Assembly: GCA_021775835.1 (NCBI GenBank)
Contig: JAJFHC010000287.1
Coordinates: 1-51,728, forward strand
Direction of reading: 5' to 3'
Length of the DNA: 51,728 bases
From: Hyphomicrobiales bacterium
GTDB taxonomy: Bacteria; Pseudomonadota; Alphaproteobacteria; Rhizobiales; JAJFHC01
Shown in pieces: positions 45,627 through 51,728 of the stretch. Position numbers and translations under genes: made by a program. Position 1 is the stretch's first letter. Each line of letters starts with the position of its first letter. The notes beneath the pieces are model-generated. The model was given only the letters and a program-made list of their open reading frames with translations. It was not told the DNA's origin and did no database searches.

Positions 45627-46108
45627 TGTCCCCCCCCGAACCTTTACCAAAATTCCCACGGCGATATGTACTCTTTTTACGCAACTAACTTACTCGACCG
45701 CCGGAAGGGTCACAACGTCTCCAGGCAGCCATCTGATTCCCCTGAGCCAACTAAGCCCGAGTCTGTTCATTTTTCAAGGAAATTGAGGCCAATTTTCGAA
45801 AATATTGGTGCATTTTCCATAGCTTCGCGTGATTTGTGCCACACTGATACAAGATCCAATCTCCTCCCTCTGTCGCAAGCGTACACCGGTTCGCGGGGCA
45901 GTTCACTATACATTCCGTGCAATGGTTTATTGAACAAGCAAAGTTTACCAGTATGATGGCGCCATTCTGCTCGCCATCGACACTGGCATTGACGACTCCA
46001 TCAGTGAACTCGAATAGATAATTTCACATCCCCGGTACCGCATGAACATAACGTATGCCGCCGGAAACGGGTTCCCGAATTGTCCCTTCTGAATACGAGA
46101 TAAATAGA
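45627..46108. other. 482-bp divergent region between lptD and pepA
   Basis: Apart from a candidate pepA promoter (45930-45957) and an imperfect AT-rich dyad around 45789-45808, nothing coding is seen. In many relatives lptG and lptF occupy this position; I find no frame or fragment resembling them. Confidence 0.6.
45930..45957 (+). promoter_or_regulatory. Candidate sigma-70-type promoter for pepA
   Basis: TTGAAC (45930-45935) is followed after 16 bp by TATGAT (45952-45957), both near consensus. It would give a leader of about 145 nt before the pepA ATG. Confidence 0.5.
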
Positions 46109-47599
46109 ATGAACATATCCTTCTCCGGAACTGCACTGCCTAAGGCTGGCTGTATCGTAATACTGGTGGCGGCCGACGCCATCGAATCTCCGACTGTCAT
46201 CGAAATGGACACCTTGGCGTCGGGACAGATACGCCGTGCCGCCAAGACTGCGGACTTTTCCGGGAAGCAGAATGCCTTTGTCGACATTCTGGCGCCGTCC
46301 GGGACGACGTTGGATCGCGTGGTTCTTGCCGGTATCGGTAATCCCAAGGAGCTTACGGCATGGGACGCGGAGCGACTCGGAGGAGCGATTGCTGGGAAAT
46401 TGTCAGGGATGTCCTCCGCCAAAGCTCACATCGTGGCCGACGGTTTCGAGGACCTGGCACTATCAGCGGCGGAATTTGCCGCCAGGGTTGCCTCTGGGAT
46501 GGTTTTGAGGACTTACACATTTGACAAATACAAATCTAAGAAAAAGAAAGAAGATTTGCCGAAGTTGAAGTCCGTGAGTGTCTACTGCCGTGAGCGGACG
46601 CAGGCCAAGAAGATATTCCAGGCGCTCGAGGCCGTTGCGGCAGGGGTGCATATTGCCCGGGATTTTGTCAATGAACCGGCTAACGAACTTTATCCCGTCG
46701 AGTTCGCCAGGCGGGCGAAAGCTCTGACCAAGCTTGGCGTGAAGGTCGACATTCTTGGGGAAAAAGAACTCAAGAAAGAGAAAATGTTGGCCCTTTTGGG
46801 CGTCGGACTAGGGTCGGTTCGGGAAAGTCGTGTCGTTGTCATGCGATGGGATGGAGGCAAAAAGAATGATGCCCCGCTAGCCTTTGTCGGCAAAGGCGTC
46901 ACTTTCGATACCGGTGGAATTTCGCTGAAACCTGGAGCCGGCATGGGGGACATGAAAGGCGACATGGGCGGCGCGGCTTGCGTGGTTGGCCTTATGCACG
47001 CTCTGGCTGGCCGCAAGGCAAAGGTCAATGCGATTGGGGTCATTGGCCTTGTGGAAAACATGCCGGATGCGGCCGCTCAGCGTCCTGGAGACATAGTCAA
47101 ATCAATGTCCGGACAAACCATCGAGATTTTGAATACCGATGCCGAAGGACGTTTGGTTCTGGCCGATGCGCTTTGGTACACAAAGGAGCGGTTCAAGCCA
47201 AAATTCATGATCGACCTGGCGACGCTCACAGGGGCAATTCTAACAGCTCTGGGCCAGGAACACGCCGGCTTGTTCTCCAACAACGACGCACTCGCCGACA
47301 ACCTGGCGGACGCGGGACGTTTCACAGGCGAAAAAGTTTGGCGGATGCCCCTTTCTGAGGAGTACGACAAGATGATCGATACCCCGATTGCAGATATGAA
47401 GAATATTGGCGGTCGCTATGCCGGTTCGATCACAGCTGCCCAGTTTCTTCAACGGTTTGTCGACGACACCGATTGGGCACATCTTGACATTGCTGGCACA
47501 GCGATGAATTCACCCAAGAACACGATCAATCAAAGTTGGGGCTCTGGTTATGGCGTCAGGTTGTTGAACAGCCTGGTTGAACGACATTACGAAGCATAG
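46109..47599 (+). CDS. pepA: Leucyl aminopeptidase PepA
   Basis: A 496-residue M17 aminopeptidase that removes N-terminal residues from peptides, using two metal ions; some PepA proteins also bind DNA. The metal and catalytic motifs [25 protein letters not shown] and [14 protein letters not shown] are intact. ATG 46109 ([12 protein letters not shown]) is chosen over a frame open to 46055. It is divergent from lptD and is followed by holC after 24 bp. Confidence 0.95.
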   Translation: MNISFSGTALPKAGCIVILVAADAIESPTVIEMDTLASGQIRRAAKTADFSGKQNAFVDILAPSGTTLDRVVLAGIGNPKELTAWDAERLGGAIAGKLSGMSSAKAHIVADGFEDLALSAAEFAARVASGMVLRTYTFDKYKSKKKKEDLPKLKSVSVYCRERTQAKKIFQALEAVAAGVHIARDFVNEPANELYPVEFARRAKALTKLGVKVDILGEKELKKEKMLALLGVGLGSVRESRVVVMRWDGGKKNDAPLAFVGKGVTFDTGGISLKPGAGMGDMKGDMGGAACVVGLMHALAGRKAKVNAIGVIGLVENMPDAAAQRPGDIVKSMSGQTIEILNTDAEGRLVLADALWYTKERFKPKFMIDLATLTGAILTALGQEHAGLFSNNDALADNLADAGRFTGEKVWRMPLSEEYDKMIDTPIADMKNIGGRYAGSITAAQFLQRFVDDTDWAHLDIAGTAMNSPKNTINQSWGSGYGVRLLNSLVERHYEA

Positions 47600-47623
47600 C
47601 TTCGACGGCCCGGGGAGGGCGTG

Positions 47624-48073
47624 TTGACCGAAGTCCTGTTTTATCATTTGCAGCAGATGTCGCTTGAGCGGGTGTTGCCTGGTTTGCTCGAGAAGACGCT
47701 GGAACGCGGATGGCGGGCTGTCGTGCAGGCGGACACAAGGGAGCGCGTCGAAGTGCTAGACGCCTTGCTGTGGACATTTCGAGATGAGTCATTCCTCCCG
47801 CATGGAATGTCAGGAGACAAGCAGGAGAGCCGTCAGCCCATATTTTTAACAACCGATGTGGACAATCCTAACGGCGCCTCGGTTCGGTTTCTGGTAGACG
47901 GCGCGGCTATCAGCAACATTGCCGACTACCAACGGGTTGTGTTCATGTTCGACGGCAACGAAACTCAATCCGTCGAACACGCCCGTGACATTTGGCGGTC
48001 CGTGAAAACCGAAGGGCATGAAGTGTCTTACTGGCAGCAGGACGAAGCGGGCAGATGGGAGAATAAGGCCTGA
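47624..48073 (+). CDS. holC: DNA polymerase III chi subunit HolC
   Basis: Chi links the clamp loader to SSB at the replication fork. The 149-residue protein starts TEVLFYHLQQMSLERVLPGLLEKTLERGWRA-like, which is diagnostic, and has the LWTF...FLPHG segment. I chose TTG 47624, which gives the family start (M)TEVLFYHL with GGGGAGGG a few bases upstream; GTG 47621 is the alternative. Its position after pepA is typical of this group. Confidence 0.9.
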   Translation: MTEVLFYHLQQMSLERVLPGLLEKTLERGWRAVVQADTRERVEVLDALLWTFRDESFLPHGMSGDKQESRQPIFLTTDVDNPNGASVRFLVDGAAISNIADYQRVVFMFDGNETQSVEHARDIWRSVKTEGHEVSYWQQDEAGRWENKA

Positions 48074-48122
48074 AGCATTGTACATAGAAATAGGTACGAC
48101 ACTTCACTGTGTCTGCTCTGGC

Positions 48123-48163
48123 AATTGCGCCAGTGTAATCGGAGTAACAGTACTGGCGCAATT
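48123..48163. terminator. 12-bp inverted repeat between convergent holC and crotonase genes
   Basis: AATTGCGCCAGT (48123-48134) and ACTGGCGCAATT (48152-48163) are perfect 12-bp arms around a 17-nt loop. The element lies 50 bp after the holC stop and 16 bp after the minus-strand crotonase stop, so it can act on both transcripts. No T-run follows in either direction, which is unusual for an intrinsic terminator. Confidence 0.55.
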
Positions 48164-48178
48164 CTGCGGGCAAGCCTG

Positions 48179-48991
48179 CTAGATGTTGGAAAAATCTCCG
48201 TGTCGTCCGAGACCGTCCTTGAACCGCCCAGCACCGTCAATGCCATCCTTCGTCAGGGCCTCCCGGCCGTTGTTCCATTCTTGATGGAGTGCATCTCTGA
48301 TGCTGAGACCGTGCTGCCGGATTGCCGATCGCCTATCCGCTCGAGCACAGACCTGTGGAAATCGGGCGATGTCTTGGGCCAGTTTTTCGGCTTTTTCGCG
48401 GGCGCCGCCGGTTTCGACGACGTACTCGCAGAGACCGATTTGCAGGCATTCATCCGCGGGAACCTTTCGACCCGTCAGGATTATTTCAAGGGCGCGGCCC
48501 TGACCAACGATCCTGGGCAAGCGCACAGTTCCCCCGTCAATCAATGGCACACCCCAACGTCGGCAGTAGACGCCAAAATAGGCATCTTGTTCCATCACCC
48601 GGAAGTCACACCACAGACCCAGTTCCATTCCACCCGCTACTGCGGGGCCCGCGATGGCAGCTATCACGGGTTTGTCGAGTTCAAGGCGACTAGGCCCCAA
48701 CGGACCCCTGGGGATGGAGGCTCCGTTGTCTAGAGGCGCATCGGCATCAAAATCGAGTTCTGGCAGAGGGTTGTCGGGATCGATGGTGTTGACGAATTTC
48801 AGATCCCAGCCAGAGCAGAATGCGCCACCCTTGCCCCAGAACACAGCAACACTTGCCGAACGGTCTGCATCAAACTCCAGAAAGGCCGCCGTCAGGGCAT
48901 CTGCACTATCGGGGTCCATCGCGTTCCTGGCTTCTGGGCGGTTGTGAATTATTGTCCATACGGCGCCATTTTTTTCAACATATACACTCAT
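48179..48991 (-). CDS. Crotonase/enoyl-CoA hydratase family protein
   Basis: A 270-residue crotonase-superfamily enzyme acting on acyl-CoA thioesters. It has the oxyanion-hole segments GGAFCSGWDLK (about 55-65) and IAGPAVAGGMELGLWCDFRV (about 113-132). In the region where enoyl-CoA hydratases carry the second catalytic Glu, the sequence reads WGVPLIDGGT, with Asp152 and no Glu at the equivalent place, so hydratase activity is not certain. A long acidic insert (about 70-95) follows the first motif. It stands alone, divergent from the GST gene. Confidence 0.82.
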   Translation of the reverse strand: MSVYVEKNGAVWTIIHNRPEARNAMDPDSADALTAAFLEFDADRSASVAVFWGKGGAFCSGWDLKFVNTIDPDNPLPELDFDADAPLDNGASIPRGPLGPSRLELDKPVIAAIAGPAVAGGMELGLWCDFRVMEQDAYFGVYCRRWGVPLIDGGTVRLPRIVGQGRALEIILTGRKVPADECLQIGLCEYVVETGGAREKAEKLAQDIARFPQVCARADRRSAIRQHGLSIRDALHQEWNNGREALTKDGIDGAGRFKDGLGRHGDFSNI

Positions 48992-49153
48992 CTGTCGTCA
49001 GTTCCCTTCCTGGTGTTGCAACGCTGTTCAAGAGCATAGCGCGACACCCTGTTGGAAGAATAGGCAATAGTCCACAGTGCGAAATGAAGACGTGACAGAG
49101 TGGCTTGGACCGGTCAGTGTTTCGCCGTCGAAATCACCCGGACGGAGATACTG

Positions 49154-49843
49154 ATGGCAATACAGATGTACGATCTTGTTGGTCGCGACGACGCCCGCTT
49201 CAGCCCTTACTGTTGGCGGATACGTATGGCGCTGGCCCACAAGGGGCTTGAATTTGATACAATTCCCAAGGGATTTGGAGAAATTCCCGACATGCTGGAA
49301 GGCGACTACAATTCAGTTCCGGTCATCAGTGACAATGGTAAGCTGGTCAAGGACAGTTGGGATATCGCCGAGTATCTCGACGAAACATACCCAGACAAAC
49401 CGGCTCTTTTGGGCAACGACGAGGTGAAGGCGCTTTGCCGTTTCGTCCAGGCTTGGGCGAACACAACGGTGATTCCGGCGCTCTCGACATTGATCGTCAA
49501 GGACATCTACGAAAGTGCCCGTGAGGTTGACAAACCCTATTTCAGGGAAAGTCGTGAGAAGCGTTTCGGACGCACCCTTGAAGATGTGCAATCCGGTCGA
49601 GACGATCGTGTTGAAGGTGCTCGCAATGTGTTTACACCGATGAGGTTGACCCTTGCTGGCCAACCGTTCCTCGGTGGGACGCAACCCAATTACGCCGATT
49701 ACATAGTCTTTGGAACATTGCAATGGCCGAGGATCGGCAGCCCCTACAAAATTCTCAAGGATGAAGACCCCATAAACGAATGGATGACCCGGTGCCTGGA
49801 TCTTCACGGCGGTATCGCCAGGGCTGTTCCAGCGGCTGCTTAG
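49154..49843 (+). CDS. Glutathione S-transferase, LigE/beta-etherase-like
   Basis: A 229-residue GST. The thioredoxin-fold domain has SPYCWRIRMALAHKGL and the glutathione-contact VPVISDNGKLVKDSWDIAEYLDE; the C-terminal domain has GGTQPNYADY. The overall pattern resembles the LigE type of beta-etherases and related bacterial GSTs. A beta-aryl ether substrate is not implied, since no other lignin genes are nearby. ATG 49154 has GGAG 6 nt upstream; the frame is open to 49100. It ends 22 bp from the convergent ABC-F gene. Confidence 0.85.
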   Translation: MAIQMYDLVGRDDARFSPYCWRIRMALAHKGLEFDTIPKGFGEIPDMLEGDYNSVPVISDNGKLVKDSWDIAEYLDETYPDKPALLGNDEVKALCRFVQAWANTTVIPALSTLIVKDIYESAREVDKPYFRESREKRFGRTLEDVQSGRDDRVEGARNVFTPMRLTLAGQPFLGGTQPNYADYIVFGTLQWPRIGSPYKILKDEDPINEWMTRCLDLHGGIARAVPAAA

Positions 49844-49865
49844 GAAGGGTTTGTTGTAGGCTGCA

Positions 49866-51728
49866 TCAGTTGACGGCAGATTTCGCCGCCTCGTAGGCAT
49901 CTGAAGACTCGATCCAGAGAATTTCCTGCTCTTCCAGCGATTTCTTCAGTTCGCCATGTTGCTTGGCGAGCAGTGCGGCGGTTTCGGGATCGTTTTCATA
50001 AAGCGTCTCGTCGCCGAGTTTGTCGTCGAGTATGGCTATTTCGTTCTGCAGTTTCTTCATCGTGCTCTCCACCACGCCAATCTGCTTCTTGAGCGGTGAA
50101 AGACGGGCGCGTTCGTCGGCAGCTCTGCGTCTCTTTTCCTGCTTCGTCTCGACGGGTTGGTTAACAGGTGACCGCTGCGCACGCAGATCTGCCGAAGATT
50201 TGCGCCGCTCATCAAGCAGGAAACGGCGGTAGTCGTCCATGTCGCCTTCGAATGGGGTCACAGCCCCGCTGTCCACGAGCCACAGTCTGTCCGCACTGGT
50301 TTCAATCAGATGCCGGTCGTGGCTGATCAGGATCACGGCTCCCTCATAGTCGTTGATCGCATAGATCAGGGCCTGCCTGCTGTCGACGTCGAGATGGTTG
50401 GTCGGTTCGTCAAGGATGAGCAGGTGCGGCGAATGAAAGCTTGCAAGCGCGAACAGCAGCCTCGCCTTTTCTCCGCCCGACAAGTTTGCCGACTTGGTGG
50501 CAACTTTGTCGACACCAAATCCGAGACTTCCAAGTTTGGCGCGAACCTGTGCTTCAGAAGCCGTCGGCATGAGCTTCCGAATGTGGTCGTATGGAGATTC
50601 AGCCGGATTCAGTTCGTCGAGCTGGTGTTGCGCAAAGTATCCCACTGTCATCTTTTTGTGGACGTAGCGATGCCCGCTGCTCACATCAAGCCTGCCTGCC
50701 AGAAGTTTCGCGAACGTGCTCTTGCCATTGCCGTTTGCCCCCAGCAATCCGATCCGGTCATCCGGGTCGAGGCGCAATGATATGTTCTGCAAAACATCCT
50801 GCCCCGGTGCATAGCCAACAGCGGCGTCTTCAAATCTGATGAGGGGTGGGTTCATCATCTTTTCCGGAGAGGTGAACCGGAACGGCACCACGTGGTCGTC
50901 GACCATGGCCGCCACCGGTTCCATCTTGGATAAAGCCTTCAGGCGGCTTTGAGCCTGCCGTGCCTTGCTGGCCTTGTAACGAAACCGGTCCACATAGTCC
51001 TGCATGTGCCGTCTGGCATCATCCTGTTTCTTCTTGAGCTTGAGCTGCAGGGCCTGTTGTTCACGGCGTGTGCGTTCAAACCGGTCATAACCACCAGTAT
51101 AAAAGGTGAGCTTGCAGCTCTCCAGATGAAGAATCCCATCGACCGCCTTGTTGAGCAGATCGCGGTCATGGCTCACGATGATGACCGTATAGGGGTAGTT
51201 TTTCAGGTAGGTCTCGAGCCAGATCGTGCCCTCGAGATCGAGATAGTTCGTAGGCTCGTCGAGAAGCAGAAAGTCAGGCTCGGTGAAGAGTACGGCTGCA
51301 AGCGCCACGCGCATTCGCCATCCACCGGAAAACTCGGAGCACGAGCGCTGCTGCTGAACCTCATCGAAGCCCAGGCCGGCCAGAATCGTTGCCGCACGGG
51401 CCGGTGCCGAATGAGCCCCGATGTCGCTCAACTCAATCTGGATTTCCGCAATCCTGTTCGGGTCCTGAGCTGTGTCGGCCTCCGCCAACAACGCCGCTCG
51501 CCGCTTGTCGGCAGCCAGAACCGTCTCGATCAGGCTCTGGTCGTCACCGGGAGCCTCCTGGGCAACAGTGCCAATTCTCGAGTTGCGCGACATGGAGATC
51601 GAGCCATCGTCGGCCGCAATTTCTCCCATCATCAGGCGCAGCAGTGTCGTCTTGCCGGTGCCGTTGCGGCCAACAAGGCCAACCTTGTGCCCGGTAGGAA
51701 TTCCGGCCGTCGTATGGTCAAGCAGAAC
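49866..51728 (-). CDS. ABC-F family ATPase (YheS/Uup-like), N-terminus beyond the window
   Basis: A soluble protein with two ABC domains and no membrane part, of the ABC-F class that acts at the ribosome. The frame continues past 51728: the first Walker A (GRNGTGKTT) is just inside the edge, so only about the first 30 residues are missing. An ATG at 51632 is internal. The first domain has FSGGWRMR and LLLDEPTNYLD, a basic linker follows, and the second domain has GANGNGKST, LSGGEKAR and LILDEPTNHLD. A C-terminal coiled coil of about 90 residues resembles YheS and Uup. Which subfamily it belongs to is not settled. Confidence 0.93.
   Translation of the reverse strand, partial: VLLDHTTAGIPTGHKVGLVGRNGTGKTTLLRLMMGEIAADDGSISMSRNSRIGTVAQEAPGDDQSLIETVLAADKRRAALLAEADTAQDPNRIAEIQIELSDIGAHSAPARAATILAGLGFDEVQQQRSCSEFSGGWRMRVALAAVLFTEPDFLLLDEPTNYLDLEGTIWLETYLKNYPYTVIIVSHDRDLLNKAVDGILHLESCKLTFYTGGYDRFERTRREQQALQLKLKKKQDDARRHMQDYVDRFRYKASKARQAQSRLKALSKMEPVAAMVDDHVVPFRFTSPEKMMNPPLIRFEDAAVGYAPGQDVLQNISLRLDPDDRIGLLGANGNGKSTFAKLLAGRLDVSSGHRYVHKKMTVGYFAQHQLDELNPAESPYDHIRKLMPTASEAQVRAKLGSLGFGVDKVATKSANLSGGEKARLLFALASFHSPHLLILDEPTNHLDVDSRQALIYAINDYEGAVILISHDRHLIETSADRLWLVDSGAVTPFEGDMDDYRRFLLDERRKSSADLRAQRSPVNQPVETKQEKRRRAADERARLSPLKKQIGVVESTMKKLQNEIAILDDKLGDETLYENDPETAALLAKQHGELKKSLEEQEILWIESSDAYEAAKSAVN

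Noticed and set aside
45789..45808. An AT-rich dyad CCAAT...ATTGG upstream of lptD
   Set aside because: The inner bases match poorly and such AT-rich near-palindromes arise easily by chance.
44778..45956. A 392-residue open frame on the plus strand opposite lptD
   Set aside because: It is fully antisense to a well-supported lptD, has no recognisable domain and no ribosome-binding site; its length reflects the codon bias of the opposite gene.
48125..48733. A 202-residue plus-strand frame opposite the crotonase gene
   Set aside because: Begins in the inverted repeat and is antisense to a gene with clear crotonase motifs.

Overview
The window looks like a chromosomal segment of an alphaproteobacterium, most likely Hyphomicrobiales (Rhizobiales) or a close relative. 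The basis is gene order: guaB-rsmB-guaA; a YfgM-like gene-bamB-der; dnaB-alr near radA-cvpA-purF-SDR; rpsF-rpsR-DUF2232-rplI; fabD-fabG-acpP-fabF-mltG-yicC-gmk; and rsmA-surA-lptD divergent from pepA-holC. No rRNA or tRNA gene was seen, so the placement rests on protein families and synteny recalled from memory. No insertion sequence, prophage, integrase or CRISPR array was found.

Layout. 1-6263 (+): the 3' end of rlmE, a class I glutamine amidotransferase, guaB, rsmB and guaA, which make GMP and modify rRNA. 6649-10479 (+): a TPR membrane protein, bamB and der, then a small glycine-zipper lipoprotein behind two tandem palindromes. 10508-12320: a divergent pair, an FAH-type hydratase (-) and an exported FGE-sulfatase-domain protein (+). 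12325-25241 (-): a long housekeeping run, read in transcription order as rpsF, rpsR, DUF2232, rplI, (strong terminator), cfa, dnaB, alr, mlaE, mlaF, radA, cvpA, purF, SDR. 25669-32625 (+): fatty acid synthesis genes fabD, fabG, acpP, fabF, then mltG, yicC and gmk.

32705-41328 is the accessory part. A PdxA-family dehydrogenase overlaps by 4 bp an unusual 538-residue gene that joins a predicted TIM barrel to a threonine-dehydratase-like PLP enzyme. After it come a fatty acid hydroxylase/sterol desaturase, a PNPOx-like flavoprotein, a CPA1 Na+/H+ antiporter with a cyclic-nucleotide-binding tail, a zinc alcohol dehydrogenase and an exported protein of unknown function. As I recall the usual order in relatives, gmk lies close to rsmA, so this block appears inserted. 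The neighbouring envelope locus also lacks genes usually found in it: pdxA between surA and rsmA, and lptG/lptF between lptD and pepA.

41389-51728: rsmA, surA and lptD (-); pepA and holC (+); a crotonase-family protein (-); a LigE-like glutathione transferase (+); and an ABC-F ATPase (-) cut by the window end.

The best candidate for undescribed biology is the coupled PdxA-like / TIM-barrel-PLP-lyase pair (32705-35307). Secondary leads are structured DNA/RNA elements in short intergenic regions: the guaB leader, two dyads 20 bp apart before the small lipoprotein gene, competing hairpins before yicC, and an acpP-fabF element.
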